From an uncultured Desulfovibrio sp. (GTDB lineage: Bacteria > Desulfobacterota > Desulfovibrionia > Desulfovibrionales > Desulfovibrionaceae): a stretch of DNA of 53,376 nt. How positions within the stretch are numbered: position 1 is the stretch's first letter; each line of letters starts with the position of its first letter. The position numbers and the translations under genes were made by a program. Positions 32,629 to 42,721 of the stretch are shown in pieces. The notes beneath the pieces are model-generated. The model was given only the letters and a program-made list of their open reading frames with translations. It was not told the origin of the DNA and searched no databases. Location of the stretch: positions 1 through 53,376 of the forward strand of contig NZ_CALUYG010000017.1 in assembly GCF_944324935.1 (NCBI RefSeq), read 5' to 3'.

Positions 32629-33315
32629 ATGATCAATTTCGTGACTGGCCCGCTGTTCACCCTGTCGCTTGCGGTTTTCGTGCTGGGTCTCATCTTCCGT
32701 ATGGTCGCCTATGTGGCCGGGCTCGACGGCAAGGCCGACCGTGTGGCCTACCGCTCCCACAAGGAGCGTTCCATCCCCGGCATCATCGCGTCCATCGGCA
32801 AATGGCTCATCCCCGGCGGGACCCGCGGCTGGCGCGTCCAGCCCGTGGCGGCAGTTCTCTTTTTCCTGCTGCATTTCGGCGCCGTGCTCGTGCCTCTCTT
32901 CCTGCTCGGGCACACCGTCATCCTTGAAAATTCCTGGTTCGGCATCTCCCTGCCGGCCCTGCCCGCCGGCCTGGCCGACCTGCTGAGCATCCTCAGCCTG
33001 GTGGCTCTGGTGCTGATCGCCGTGCGCCGCGTCCGTCTGGCCAAGCTGCGCATCCTGACCACCGCGGGCGACTGGCTCATCCTTTTCCTGACCATCATGC
33101 CCTTCCTCACCGGCATCATTGCCCGCTTCGAGCTGTGCGGCAATTATGAAGGCTGGATGCTGGCTCATGTGCTCTTCGGCGAGCTCTTCCTCATCCTTGC
33201 GCCCTTCACCAAGCTTTCGCACATTGCGCTGTTCTTCATGTCCCGCGCCCAGATCGGCATGGACTACGCCATCAAGCGCGGCGGCGCGGCCCGTGGCGGC
33301 GCGTTCCCCTGGTAG
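32629..33315 (+). CDS. HmcE/TmcC-like membrane cytochrome b subunit
   Basis: This 228-aa protein has about five membrane helices of the NarI/DsrM type: residues 8-28, 70-95, 110-135, 145-165 and 175-200. Several in-membrane histidines (LLHFGAVLVPL, LGHTV, LAHVLFGEL, LSHIALFF) could hold two b hemes. Size and position just before a 463-aa HdrD-like gene match HmcE-HmcF of Desulfovibrio, where the pair links the periplasmic cytochrome network to cytoplasmic iron-sulfur chemistry. CAGGAGG precedes the ATG. The order of genes (cytochrome, b subunit, CCG protein) differs from tmcABCD. Confidence 0.82.
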   Translation: MINFVTGPLFTLSLAVFVLGLIFRMVAYVAGLDGKADRVAYRSHKERSIPGIIASIGKWLIPGGTRGWRVQPVAAVLFFLLHFGAVLVPLFLLGHTVILENSWFGISLPALPAGLADLLSILSLVALVLIAVRRVRLAKLRILTTAGDWLILFLTIMPFLTGIIARFELCGNYEGWMLAHVLFGELFLILAPFTKLSHIALFFMSRAQIGMDYAIKRGGAARGGAFPW

Positions 33316-33356
33316 TAGGGCAACCCCAGCATCTTTTCCTTTGAAAGGAGCCTCTA

Positions 33357-34748
33357 ATGTCTGAAATGCTTTGCACCCCAAAGCCGCTGACCACCAAGGA
33401 AGAAATCCATACCCTTCTTCAGGACAAGGGCGGCGCCAAATATTATGCCCAGATGAAAGAACTGAAGGTGGACACGGAAGCCCTTGCGCGCGACGTGGAA
33501 GCGGCCTGTAAGTCCTCTCGCACCCGTACCTGGCTGAGCCTGTGCGCCCGCTGCGGCATGTGCGCCGAAAGCTGCTTCCTCTATCAGGCCAACGATCAGG
33601 ATCCCAAACAGGTGCCCTCCTACAAGTTCCACAGCACGCTCGGCGAGCTGGTACGCCGCAAGGGTCAGGTCGATACCGAATTCATGCTGCACTGCATGGA
33701 AGTGGCCTGGTCCCAGTGCACCTGCTGTAACCGCTGCTCCCTCTACTGCCCGCACGGCATCGATACCGGCGTGCTCATCAGCATTCTGCGCGGCCTGCTG
33801 TTCAAGCACGGCTTCGTGCCGTGGGAACTGAAGATCGGTTCCGGCATGCACCGCGTGTACGGCGCGCAGATGGACGTCACCCAGGAAGACTGGCTCGATA
33901 CCTGCGAATGGATGGTGGACGAAAACTCCGACGAATGGCCGGGTCTGGAGATCCCTGTGGACAAGGAAGACGCGGACATCATGTACATCCTCAATGCCCG
34001 CGAAGTGAAGCACTACCCCGACGACATCGCCAAGGCCGCCATCCTCTTCCATGTGGCGGGCGAAAACTGGACCGTGCCGAGCGAAGGCTGGGAAAACACC
34101 TCCCTCACCATGTTCGCCGGCGACTGGGAAGGTGCGGCCAACAACGTCAAGCGCATCTACAAATCCGTGGAGAAGCTGCGCCCCAAGACGGTGGTCGGCA
34201 CCGAGTGCGGTCATGCCCATCGTGCCACGGTGGTGGAAGGCCCCTACTGGGCCGGTCAGCCGGACGGCGATCCGCCGGTCCGTTTCATGCACTATGTGGA
34301 ATGGGTGGCTATGGCGCTGCGTACCGGCAAGCTCAAGATCGATCCCGCCAAGAAGATCAAGGTGCGCTGCACCCTGCAGGACTCCTGCAACTATGTACGC
34401 AACAATGGTCTGGGCAAGTATACCCGCGAAATTATGAGCTACATTGCTGATGACTTTGTGGAAATGTCTTCCTGCGGCGACCATAACTACTGCTGCGGCG
34501 GCGGTGGCGGCTTCAATGGCGTCGGCCTGTACCGCAAACAGCGTAATGTGGGCCTGAAGATGAAACTCAAGCAGCTCCAGGACACGGGCGCCGAACTGGT
34601 CATCGCCCCCTGCCACAACTGCTGGGACGCCATCCGCGACATGATGGAAGAATACGAAGTCCACAACATCAAGTGGTCCTTCCTCAAGCCTCTGCTCGTG
34701 GACATGATCCAGATCCCCGAAAACATCGAGCATGTGCCCCAGGAATAA
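33357..34748 (+). CDS. HmcF/TmcB/HdrD-like iron-sulfur protein (CCG family)
   Basis: This 463-aa cytoplasmic protein has two [4Fe-4S] motifs, [11 protein letters not shown] (about residues 62-72) and [11 protein letters not shown] (about 121-131). These are followed by a CCG domain: CTLQDSC (about 341-347), [13 protein letters not shown] (about 373-385) and PCHNCW (about 419-424). It resembles the heterodisulfide reductase subunit HdrD and the HmcF and DsrK proteins that face the cytoplasm beside a NarI-like anchor. GGAG is 8 nt before the ATG. A degenerate first CCG module (CGHAHR) is also visible. The substrate in this paralogue is unknown; a DsrC-type disulfide is one possibility. A terminator follows. 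Confidence 0.87.
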   Translation: MSEMLCTPKPLTTKEEIHTLLQDKGGAKYYAQMKELKVDTEALARDVEAACKSSRTRTWLSLCARCGMCAESCFLYQANDQDPKQVPSYKFHSTLGELVRRKGQVDTEFMLHCMEVAWSQCTCCNRCSLYCPHGIDTGVLISILRGLLFKHGFVPWELKIGSGMHRVYGAQMDVTQEDWLDTCEWMVDENSDEWPGLEIPVDKEDADIMYILNAREVKHYPDDIAKAAILFHVAGENWTVPSEGWENTSLTMFAGDWEGAANNVKRIYKSVEKLRPKTVVGTECGHAHRATVVEGPYWAGQPDGDPPVRFMHYVEWVAMALRTGKLKIDPAKKIKVRCTLQDSCNYVRNNGLGKYTREIMSYIADDFVEMSSCGDHNYCCGGGGGFNGVGLYRKQRNVGLKMKLKQLQDTGAELVIAPCHNCWDAIRDMMEEYEVHNIKWSFLKPLLVDMIQIPENIEHVPQE

Positions 34749-34773
34749 CTTCCTGATGCCCATTTGACAGCTG

Positions 34774-34801
34774 AAGGCGGCCGGACATCCGGCCGCCTTT
34801 C
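34774..34801 (+). terminator. Terminator of the cytochrome/Hmc-like operon
   Basis: aaggcggccgg-acat-ccggccgccttt: an 11-bp stem beginning 25 bp after the HmcF-like stop, with a short T run. Confidence 0.88.
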
Positions 34802-35344
34802 TGCATTGTTGCAGTGCGCGCATTCGTTTTTTGTGCGATGGCGGCAACGTGTGCCGTGCCTGCCTCTCCCCTTGCCGCTTCTTCCAGCTTCCGGGGCTTT
34901 CTTCCGTACGCGGGGAAGGCGGCCCCTTGCCCCACACTGGATGAGCTTCCCCAAAAAGCAGCCGCTGCACGGGTCGTCAGGGTCCGGCCGGAGGCCACCG
35001 TGTCGTGCACACGGGAGCGCCATGCACACGGTGCGGGAACGTCACGTTTCGGCGCAGCATGTCGTTGGCTTCAGATCATCTGGATGGGTCCTTTTCCTGC
35101 GATCTCGCATCGGAAGCGCCCTTCCACCATATTTGCGGCGCATCCGGCACATCGCACGATGCACGGCAATGCCCTGGCCACAACGTACACGATCTTTCGC
35201 CATGCCACAGCGGGCGGCCTCACGTTTTTTTTTGTTTGCGTATGGAATGGCTGAGTGGCCCCGCAGGCATGCGTCAGCCTGCCCGTCCCTTTGTACCTGA
35301 AGGGATCCAAGCGCACGCTTGTGGGGCTCGACGTGACCCATGCG
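34802..35344. other. Stretch without a recognisable gene
   Basis: These 543 bp lie between two convergent terminators. Open readings on both strands are short, rich in Cys, His and Ser, lack ribosome sites and resemble no family I know. A T9 run is at about 35225-35233 and a small hairpin (caggc/gcctg) near 35265. I found no match by eye to SRP, RNase P, tmRNA or 6S RNA signatures. It may be decayed sequence left by a rearrangement. Confidence 0.4.
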
Positions 35345-35381
35345 AAAAACCATCATTACCAGCCTGGTAATGATGGTTTTT
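35345..35381. terminator. Bidirectional terminator
   Basis: aaaaaccatcattacca and its complement pair over about 16 bp with a very small loop, with A and T runs at either end. It serves the minus-strand hypothetical gene ending at 35434 and could stop plus-strand reading as well. Confidence 0.85.
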
Positions 35382-35433
35382 GCAGGCTGCCCGCAAGCAG
35401 GCCCGTTTCACGCGGGAGGGTCGCCCCCGGCTC

Positions 35434-36486
35434 TTATTTGAAATCTTCCGGGATCTGCTTGATCTCACGGATGTACAGCACATCCCCATTGTTGAGCGCC
35501 ATCGTCTGCCAGCGCGTCTTGCATTGCAGCTTGCCGCCGGCAAGCAAGGCCTTGCCGACATCGGAATCGGCAGCCATCTCAATGGTCCAGTCCTGTTTGA
35601 AAGGCTCCCCAGGCTGAAGCGGAACAGCCTTATCCAGGAATCGTTCCAGAATGGGCTTGCCGTCCTCGCTGAGGATGGACACATGAAGGCTGAAACCATT
35701 GATCCGTTCAGCCGTGGCATTGCGGCCAACGGCGATCACTCTCACGAGCAGGGTCTTGTTGTCTGAGATGACGCCGGCTGCCGCTTCGCAAGTTTGCAAG
35801 GGAAGCGTCGCATTCATCCGCTGCTGCGTGGCCTGGTTTTTCTTGATCATTTGCAGTCGCCTGGCCTCATTGCGCTTCAGCTGGGCTTCACGAAACTGGG
35901 CCACCACCTCGCGCGCATTGGCAAGGTCCGTCACCATCCAGCCTGAGCTCGTGCGCTGCAAGAGGAAGATGAGGTTGAAATCCTTGTCAAGCTGAGGATG
36001 GTGCAGTGTCGCCGAGAGAAAAGCGGTATCGGGATTGCCTGTCCCCGTAGCGTTGAGGGCCAGACTATGCTGCAACTGCTTGACAAAATCGGGGGGCAAA
36101 ACCTCCAGCGGCTGTTGCAAGGCCTCCTCTGGGCTCAGCGCGGCATGCTGCCGGCCCTTTTCCTTGGCAAGAAGGCGTTCGAGCAAATAACTCTGGAGCC
36201 GTCCCGTAATGGCGGTTCGCTGATTGCTTCCCTGCTCGATGAATGGGTAGAATTCCGCAACGCATTGGGCGACATGCTGCGCAAGGCTGGAGAAGTCCAC
36301 CTGCTGTGCGAGCTTTTCCTCATCAATGCTTTTCAGCGTTTCACTGAGCGTATCAAAGGCGCACTGACTGCTTTGACGGTACTGGTAATACTTCCAGCCT
36401 TCCCAGGCGCTGTAGCCCAGGGCAAGCACGAGCAGCACGAGCGCGATCTTCAGCTTGGCTTTCAGCAGAGTTTCCTTCAGGGACAT
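35434..36486 (-). CDS. Hypothetical membrane-anchored protein (DUF2939-like)
   Basis: This 350-aa protein has one N-terminal membrane helix (residues about 11-30, LKIALVLLVLALGYSAWEGW) and a large external part with alternating helices and strands. The beginning (AWEGWKYYQYRQ...FDTLSETLKSIDEEKL) resembles DUF2939 proteins, in which a helical start precedes a repeated alpha/beta domain. A helical run (EAQLKRNEARRLQMIKKNQ) precedes a beta-rich end with VHVS-type strands. No catalytic motif is seen. The ATG at 36486 has AAGGA about 10 nt upstream. Its first 134 bases overlap the 3' end of the methyltransferase gene in another frame. Confidence 0.65.
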   Translation of the reverse strand: MSLKETLLKAKLKIALVLLVLALGYSAWEGWKYYQYRQSSQCAFDTLSETLKSIDEEKLAQQVDFSSLAQHVAQCVAEFYPFIEQGSNQRTAITGRLQSYLLERLLAKEKGRQHAALSPEEALQQPLEVLPPDFVKQLQHSLALNATGTGNPDTAFLSATLHHPQLDKDFNLIFLLQRTSSGWMVTDLANAREVVAQFREAQLKRNEARRLQMIKKNQATQQRMNATLPLQTCEAAAGVISDNKTLLVRVIAVGRNATAERINGFSLHVSILSEDGKPILERFLDKAVPLQPGEPFKQDWTIEMAADSDVGKALLAGGKLQCKTRWQTMALNNGDVLYIREIKQIPEDFK

Positions 36487-37234
36487 ATAACGCATCCTTT
36501 TGCTGTTCTTGAGCGTCGGCACGACACTCCATTACGGCGGCTTCACGCACAAGCGATCCCGCAGCGCCGACACGCACGCCAAGCGGGGTCCCGCGCGCTG
36601 CGGCATCAAAGTCAATCCGCACCATTGCCCAGACACCGACGATTGCCGAGCAAAGTCGCCCGAAGACTCCCATTGGCCCAAGATGACGCTGCAACGAGGC
36701 AAACGGGAGACAACCACTGATCCATTTTCGGCCAGAAAGCCCTTGCACAGCAGCAAACACCTGCCAGAGGAACTGACCTCGGCAGGGAATAGGAAAACGC
36801 CTGCGCAGCATGACTGGCAGAAGCCGCAACAAGGAGCTTCTGTTCCAAAACGTCACAACAAGCCCTCGGGAGGCAATGCGTGCCGCCTCCCGCACGGCTG
36901 AGCGCGTCTGCTCGGCTGTATGGTCGCCGAGATGCAGGATCACCCAGTCGAAGGCGTCCGTCTCGACAGGGAGATCATCATCAACGCCGGCAAGGACCTC
37001 CGTCCCGCAAGGGGCGGTCTGCACCGCAAGTCTGCGCAGCTCGGGGTCGGCGCCCGTCCCGGTAACATCGAACCCGCATTCCCAGAGCACCTGAAGGCAC
37101 GCACCGGCGCCGCAGTTGATCTCCAGCAAATGTGTGTTTCGCCGTTTCCAGGAGGCAATGCTCGCCTGGAGGGCAGCCACACAGCAATGCCACATCCAGC
37201 GCTCACGTTCACTGTCAAGCTGCAGAGTATGCAT
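36353..37234 (-). CDS. SAM-dependent methyltransferase (Methyltransf_11 type)
   Basis: This 293-aa protein has motif I HLLEINCGAGACLQVLWECGFDVTGTG (about residues 34-60) and post-motif DWVILHLGDHT near 95, followed by an ARIASRGLVVTFWNRSSL strand and turn. The start at 37234 has GAGGAG 5 nt upstream. The last ~45 codons run into the next gene in a different frame and have an unstructured Arg/Ala/Gln-rich composition. The ancestral stop may therefore have been lost, or a base error may be present. The substrate is unknown. It lies between the rplL terminator and the hypothetical gene, on the minus strand. Confidence 0.7.
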   Translation of the reverse strand: MHTLQLDSERERWMWHCCVAALQASIASWKRRNTHLLEINCGAGACLQVLWECGFDVTGTGADPELRRLAVQTAPCGTEVLAGVDDDLPVETDAFDWVILHLGDHTAEQTRSAVREAARIASRGLVVTFWNRSSLLRLLPVMLRRRFPIPCRGQFLWQVFAAVQGLSGRKWISGCLPFASLQRHLGPMGVFGRLCSAIVGVWAMVRIDFDAAARGTPLGVRVGAAGSLVREAAVMECRADAQEQQKDALYVPEGNSAESQAEDRARAARACPGLQRLGRLEVLPVPSKQSVRL

Positions 37235-37335
37235 GCATCTCCTCACAGGTCGGACGGTCAGCGGGATACCGCTGAAGCCGAACGAACCCTATACTATACC
37301 ATCGGCAGATTATGGATATGAGATATACTTCCCGG

Positions 37336-37366
37336 AAAAAAAAAGGGTGGAGACGATCCCCACCCT
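37336..37366 (-). terminator. Terminator of the rplKAJL operon
   Basis: On the minus strand AGGGTGG (37366-37360), a 9-nt loop, CCACCCT (37350-37344), then a run of nine T. It ends the ribosomal operon right after rplL, so no reading into RNA polymerase genes is possible. Confidence 0.9.
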
Positions 37367-37393
37367 CTTGTACATGCCGCAAGCAGCAAAACA

Positions 37394-37783
37394 CTACTTG
37401 ACTTCGACAGTCGCACCAGCTTCGGTGAGCTGCTTCTTGGCTTCTTCGGCTTCTTCCTTGGAAACGCCCTCCTTGAGGGTGGAGGGGCAACCGTCCACCT
37501 TTTCCTTGGCTTCCTTGAGGCCAAGGCTGGTGAGGGCGCGCACGACCTTGATGACGCCGATCTTGTTGGCGCCGGCATCCTTCAGGATGACGTCGAATTC
37601 GGTCTTTTCTTCAGCGGCTTCAGCAGCGGCGCCGGCGGCGGGAGCGGCCATCACCATGGCAGCGGCGGGAGCGGCGGCGGAAACGCCGAACTTTTCTTCC
37701 AGTTCCTTGATGAACTCGGAAAGTTCCAGCACGGTCATGTTGGAGATGAACTCGACAACTTGTTCTTTGGTCACGTCAGACAT
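37394..37783 (-). CDS. rplL: 50S ribosomal protein L7/L12
   Basis: This 129-aa acidic stalk protein has the N-terminal dimerisation helix ([25 protein letters not shown]), an Ala/Pro/Met hinge (about residues 36-58) and the factor-binding C-terminal domain with [12 protein letters not shown] and [11 protein letters not shown]. It recruits EF-Tu and EF-G. It is 51 bp after rplJ. In most bacteria the next gene would be rpoB; here a terminator follows instead. Confidence 0.98.
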   Translation of the reverse strand: MSDVTKEQVVEFISNMTVLELSEFIKELEEKFGVSAAAPAAAMVMAAPAAGAAAEAAEEKTEFDVILKDAGANKIGVIKVVRALTSLGLKEAKEKVDGCPSTLKEGVSKEEAEEAKKQLTEAGATVEVK

Positions 37784-37834
37784 GGTATTCTCCTGAGATC
37801 TTTGGCAAAGTGTTGAGGGGTTGCGCCGTTTGCC

Positions 37835-38359
37835 TTAGGCAGCCTTGGCCTTCTGCTCTTCAATGGCCTTGAGAGCATACAGCATGCCGCGAATGATGTT
37901 GGCAAAGAGCGAAACAAAATTGGTGGGCACAGCGTTCATGGTGCCAAGGACCTGGCCGAGCAGCTGATCCTTGGACGGGAGCGTCGCCAGAGCTTCAACC
38001 TGGGCAGGAGTCATTTCCTTGCCTTCAAGGCTGGCAGCCCGCAGAGAGAAGAGCTTGCTCTTCTTGGCAAAATCGCTCAACGCTTTGGCCACCGCCACCG
38101 GGTCGTCAAATCCAAGGGCAATGGCGCAGTTTTCATGGAACTTGTCCTTCACCACGTCATGCGGCCCACCGGTGAACGCGATCCGGGCCAGGGTATTTTT
38201 GACGACGTAGTATTCGCCGCCAGCCTTGCGCAGGCTGTCCCTGAGGCCCGTCAGCTCTTCCACCGTCATACCCTTGAAATCGGTCAGCACAGCAAAGGAA
38301 GCGCTTTCAGCACGAGACTTGATCGCTTCGATGACTGCTGCTTTTTGAGACCTATCCAC
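37835..38359 (-). CDS. rplJ: 50S ribosomal protein L10
   Basis: This 174-aa stalk base protein binds 23S rRNA and the L12 dimers. [36 protein letters not shown] (about residues 20-55) is the conserved core. The start codon is GTG, with GAGGAG 6 nt upstream. A 155-bp gap with a GC-rich hairpin separates it from rplA, where L10 usually acts back on its own leader. Confidence 0.97.
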   Translation of the reverse strand: MDRSQKAAVIEAIKSRAESASFAVLTDFKGMTVEELTGLRDSLRKAGGEYYVVKNTLARIAFTGGPHDVVKDKFHENCAIALGFDDPVAVAKALSDFAKKSKLFSLRAASLEGKEMTPAQVEALATLPSKDQLLGQVLGTMNAVPTNFVSLFANIIRGMLYALKAIEEQKAKAA

Positions 38360-38515
38360 GTGATACTCCTCACGTTGGGGGTTGCCGTGTGGAATGCCGA
38401 GCCAAAGATAGTCTGGACAGGATATTTACAGAAAACTCTCCCTGTCGTCTTCGACTCGAAATCCCTTGCCTTAGCCGAATGCGGCCGGAGAGGTCTCCGG
38501 CCGCTTTCCGAAGGC
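38360..38515 (-). promoter_or_regulatory. rplA-rplJ spacer with candidate L10 leader structure
   Basis: An 11-bp palindromic stem (gcggccggaga/tctccggccgc, 38481-38504) comes right after the rplA stop, then about 100 nt to the GTG of rplJ. Its position fits the L10 autoregulatory leader or an internal attenuator; no T run follows, so strong termination is unlikely. The kink-turn was not checked. Confidence 0.45.
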
Positions 38516-39223
38516 TTAGCCTTCGAGAAATTTCTTGACCTGGGTCATATCGATCTTGAAGCCCGGGCCCATAGTGGTGGAGACAGCCATGGAGAGCATG
38601 TACGTCCCCTTGGCTCCGGAGGGCTTCAGACGATTGACCGTTTCAAGCAGGGCCTTGAGGTTGCCCAGGATCTTTTCGCTGCCGAAAGAGACCTTGCCAA
38701 GGGGAGCATGCAGCACGCCTGCCTTGTCCACCTTGAAGTCCACACGCCCGGCCTTGAGTTCATTGACGGCCTTGGCGACATCAAAGGTCACCGAACCGGT
38801 CTTGGCGTTGGGCATGAGCCCGCGGGGGCCAAGCTGGCGGCCGATCTGGCCCACCAGAGCCATCACGTCAGGCGTGGCCACGGCGGCATCGAATTCGAGC
38901 CAGCCTTCCTTGACCTTGGCCACGAGGTCTTCGGCGCCCACGATGTCCGCACCGGCGTTCTTCGCTTCGGCCTGCTTTTCACCCTTACAGAACACGGCAA
39001 CGCGCACCGTCTTGCCCAGACCGTGAGGCAGGGTCACGGCGCCGCGCACCATTTGATCGGAATACTTGGGATCGACGCCGAGCCGGATGGCCACGTCGAC
39101 CGTTTCATCAAACTTGGCGAAGGAAGCGGCAAGGGATTTGCTCACAGCGTCTTCGATGCTGAAGCGCTCCTGCAGATTCACACCTTCCAGCGCCTTGCGA
39201 AAATTCTTTCCATGCTTGGGCAT
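38516..39223 (-). CDS. rplA: 50S ribosomal protein L1
   Basis: This 235-aa protein binds the L1 stalk of 23S rRNA and, in many bacteria, represses its own operon. [23 protein letters not shown] and the motif [23 protein letters not shown] (about residues 120-142) identify it. Size is normal. It follows rplK by 112 bp on the minus strand. Confidence 0.98.
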   Translation of the reverse strand: MPKHGKNFRKALEGVNLQERFSIEDAVSKSLAASFAKFDETVDVAIRLGVDPKYSDQMVRGAVTLPHGLGKTVRVAVFCKGEKQAEAKNAGADIVGAEDLVAKVKEGWLEFDAAVATPDVMALVGQIGRQLGPRGLMPNAKTGSVTFDVAKAVNELKAGRVDFKVDKAGVLHAPLGKVSFGSEKILGNLKALLETVNRLKPSGAKGTYMLSMAVSTTMGPGFKIDMTQVKKFLEG

Positions 39224-39335
39224 GATACTTTCCTTATCGTCTTATCTCCTGTCGGGAGCCATCTTGCGTGGTCCCGGCAGTACAATTGATGCAAACGCGG
39301 GCGGGCTTGCCGCCGCCCAGGGAGCGCACAGCGCC

Positions 39336-39758
39336 CTACTTGACGTCAATGCCCATGCTGCGCGCCGTGCCCATGATGGACTTGACGGCGGCTTCCAGAT
39401 CGACAGCATTGAGATCCGGCAGTTTCAGCTTGGCGATTTCTTCGATCTGGGCCATGCTGAGGCTGCCGACCTTCTTGCGGTTGGGTTCGCCGGAGCCCTT
39501 TTCGATCTTGGCGGCCTTCATGATCAGCACGGAAGCCGGAGGCGTCTTGGTGATGAAGGTGAAGGAGCGGTCAGCGTACACCGTGATCACCACAGGGATG
39601 ATCATGCCCTTCTGGTCCTGGGTACGCGCATTGAACTCCTTGCAGAAGCCCATGATGTTCAGACCGTGCTGACCAAGCGCAGGACCGACCGGCGGAGAAG
39701 GATTGGCAGCACCGGCAGGGATCTGCAGCTTGATCTTGGCGACTTCTTTTTTGGCCAT
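39336..39758 (-). CDS. rplK: 50S ribosomal protein L11
   Basis: This 140-aa protein is part of the GTPase-associated center and needed for the stringent response. [27 protein letters not shown] (about residues 10-36) and [15 protein letters not shown] are conserved. It lies 51 bp downstream of nusG, the usual order. Confidence 0.98.
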   Translation of the reverse strand: MAKKEVAKIKLQIPAGAANPSPPVGPALGQHGLNIMGFCKEFNARTQDQKGMIIPVVITVYADRSFTFITKTPPASVLIMKAAKIEKGSGEPNRKKVGSLSMAQIEEIAKLKLPDLNAVDLEAAVKSIMGTARSMGIDVK

Positions 39759-39809
39759 GTTCTGTTGTCCTTTTGTCTCCGGGGGCAGGGTGAGGCGCCC
39801 GGATCTTTG

Positions 39810-40382
39810 CTAGCCCTTGGAAACCTGCACGAAATCCAGCTCGACTGGCGTCTGACGACCAAAGATCGAAACGGAAACGCGCAGCTTGCCCTTGTCGTAG
39901 TTGACATCTTCCACAACGCCGTTGAAGCCGCCGAAGGGCCCGTCGATAACGCGCACGTCATCGCCACGATCAAAGTTGAACTTGGGTCGCGGCGTTTCCT
40001 GACGGCTCTCCATGAGAGAGAGGATGCGCTCGGCCTCGCTGTCACGCATGGGAGTCGGGCGGTTTTTTCCGCCCACAAAGCCCGTAACTTTGGGAATGGA
40101 TTGCACCAGATGCCAAGAAAGGTCAGTCATGATCATCTTGACCATGATATAACCGGGATAAAACTTGCGGGTCGTCGTCCGCTTTTCGCCGCCCTTGCCA
40201 AGCTCCATCACCTTTTCGGTCGGCACGATGACTTCCTGAATGAGGCCTTCATCCTGGCCGGTGCGGATCATCTCATTGATGGTCTTCTGCACACGCTGCT
40301 CAAAGCCGGAGTAGGTGTGCACGATATACCACCGAGACTTTTTGCCCAGCTCGGAATTTTCGTCAATGACAACTTCATTCAT
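39810..40382 (-). CDS. nusG: Transcription termination/antitermination factor NusG
   Basis: This 190-aa protein has the NGN domain (RWYIVHTYSGFEQRVQKTINEMI, then MVKMIMTDLSWHLVQSIPKVTGFVG) that binds RNA polymerase and a C-terminal KOW domain (GDDVRVIDGPFGGFNGVVEDV) that contacts Rho or S10. The start at 40382 (MNEVVID) has GAGG 6 nt upstream; an upstream reading overlaps secE. It sits 8 bp after secE. Confidence 0.97.
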   Translation of the reverse strand: MNEVVIDENSELGKKSRWYIVHTYSGFEQRVQKTINEMIRTGQDEGLIQEVIVPTEKVMELGKGGEKRTTTRKFYPGYIMVKMIMTDLSWHLVQSIPKVTGFVGGKNRPTPMRDSEAERILSLMESRQETPRPKFNFDRGDDVRVIDGPFGGFNGVVEDVNYDKGKLRVSVSIFGRQTPVELDFVQVSKG

Positions 40383-40390
40383 GGAAAGCC

Positions 40391-40630
40391 TCAGGAGAGG
40401 ATGTACTTGATAAGACTGGAAAGGATGAGATCCACTGTCCCCAGCACGACCGCCATGACCGCCACGATGATCAGAACCACAAGAGTTGCTTTGCGGGTAT
40501 CCTTGACGGTCGGCCAAGTGACCTTGCGCAATTCGGCGCGGGAGTCTTCCACATATTTTGTGAAGCGGGCTACCGGGTTGCTTGCGTTATCCGATCTGGC
40601 CTCTGAAGGTTGTGCTGCTTTCTTTGCCAT
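40391..40630 (-). CDS. secE: Preprotein translocase subunit SecE
   Basis: This 79-aa protein has the cytoplasmic amphipathic helix (YVEDSRAELRKVTWPTVKDTRKAT, about residues 26-49) and one membrane helix (LVVLIIVAVMAVVLGTVDLIL). It is the single-helix form that clamps SecY. It sits between tRNA-Trp and nusG. Confidence 0.96.
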   Translation of the reverse strand: MAKKAAQPSEARSDNASNPVARFTKYVEDSRAELRKVTWPTVKDTRKATLVVLIIVAVMAVVLGTVDLILSSLIKYILS

Positions 40631-40654
40631 GATGCCTACTCAAAGATATAAAAA

Positions 40655-40731
40655 TGGCAGGGCAGGAGGGATTCGAACCCCCAACTTGCGGTTTTGGAGA
40701 CCGCCGCTCTAGCCGTTAGAGCTACTGCCCT
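40655..40731 (-). tRNA. tRNA-Trp (anticodon CCA)
   Basis: The acceptor stem is AGGGCAG/CTGCCCT with a G discriminator and encoded CCA; the anticodon loop is CTCCAAA and the T arm has GTTCGAATC. It is embedded between rpmG and secE, the usual deltaproteobacterial place. Confidence 0.96.
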
Positions 40732-40740
40732 GCGTACCGA

Positions 40741-40763
40741 CCGGGGGGAGGGGATCCCCCCGG
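40741..40763 (-). other. GC hairpin between rpmG and tRNA-Trp
   Basis: ccgggggg and ccccccgg form an 8-bp stem with a 7-nt loop, between the rpmG stop and the tRNA 5' end. There is no T run, so it is more likely an RNA-processing or stability element than a terminator. Confidence 0.4.
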
Positions 40764-40774
40764 CGGAAGAATTG

Positions 40775-40924
40775 TTACCTGGTTTCCCGGTGCACCGTAT
40801 GTTTCTTATCCCAAGGACAATACTTTTTCACTTCCAGGCGACCCGTGGTATTGCGCTTGTTCTTCACGGTGCTGTAGTTACGGCGTTTGCACTCGGTGCA
40901 GGCCAGAATGATATTCACTCTCAT
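40775..40924 (-). CDS. rpmG: 50S ribosomal protein L33
   Basis: This 49-aa protein was read directly from the minus strand: [19 protein letters not shown] at the start, ending [10 protein letters not shown]. The Cys pair CTEC near residues 9-12 and the Cys in KKYCPWDKK (residue 37) indicate the type that keeps part of the zinc ribbon. It is 4 bp downstream of tuf and precedes tRNA-Trp. Confidence 0.93.
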   Translation of the reverse strand: MRVNIILACTECKRRNYSTVKNKRNTTGRLEVKKYCPWDKKHTVHRETR

Positions 40925-40928
40925 GGCA

Positions 40929-42122
<1,194 letters not shown>

Positions 42123-42260
42123 TGTACGTCTCCCTGGAGAAATTTTTTTGCGTTTAAGTATTCGATACCAGAGTATCCCGCTCTCACGGGACACCCGCAT
42201 AATCCCTGTTTGCCAGGGAACGTGCTTGACGGGAAAAACAACTGTTGGGAAACGCAGGAA

Positions 42261-42336
42261 TGGAGCGGGAAACGGGATTCGAACCCGCAACCCTCAGCTT
42301 GGAAGGCTGATGCTCTAGCCGTTGAGCTATTCCCGC
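42261..42336 (-). tRNA. tRNA-Gly (anticodon UCC)
   Basis: The acceptor stem is GCGGGAA/TTCCCGC, the anticodon loop CTTCCAA, the T arm GTTCGAATC, with encoded CCA at 42263-42261. It lies 138 bp upstream of the tuf start codon. Confidence 0.95.
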
Positions 42337-42470
42337 ATACCGGCGATGCTCGTTTGACGGTTGGCCTTCCGAGCCCTTCGGCTTGAGTCCCCAACCGCTG
42401 CACCGTAGTTCCCGACAGCCACCTGTCTCCTACAGTCAAGGCAGTTTTCCAATACAGCCACAAAGCAGTG

Positions 42471-42556
42471 TGGTGGAGGGGGGTGGATTTGAACCACCGA
42501 AGTCTTACGACGACAGATTTACAGTCTGTTCCCTTTGGCCACTCGGGAACCCCTCC
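42471..42556 (-). tRNA. tRNA-Tyr (anticodon GUA)
   Basis: An 86-nt class II tRNA with a long variable arm (GTCGTAAGACTTC region). The acceptor stem is GGAGGGG/CCCCTCC, the anticodon loop CTGTAAA, with encoded CCA at 42473-42471. It is the first gene of the tRNA-tuf-ribosomal operon. Confidence 0.95.
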
Positions 42557-42629
42557 ACAGTCATCTTGCATCAGAAGATGTGCAGTGGGCTGCGGCAGCG
42601 CTTTCGGCGACACACTCGCAGCAACGATG

Positions 42630-42700
42630 CTTTTAGGCGAAACCGGCACGCTTGGCAAGCTTTTTTTTCAAAAAAAATCCCTTTTTTCTTTTTTTATGTC
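42630..42700 (-). promoter_or_regulatory. Strong promoter of the tRNA-Tyr/tuf/rpl operon with UP element
   Basis: On the minus strand TTGCCA (42658-42653), 17 bp, TAAAAG (42635-42630). About 40 bp upstream of the -35 is nearly pure A and T tracts (42660-42700), as in UP elements of rRNA-class promoters. Initiation near 42623 leaves about 67 nt of leader before tRNA-Tyr. Confidence 0.75.
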
Positions 42701-42721
42701 TATCATCACGATTTTACAGTA

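Noticed and set aside
34802-35344. A possible small RNA or Cys/His-rich small protein
   Set aside because: No known RNA signature by eye, no ribosome site, and readings on both strands are equally poor. Kept as unassigned.
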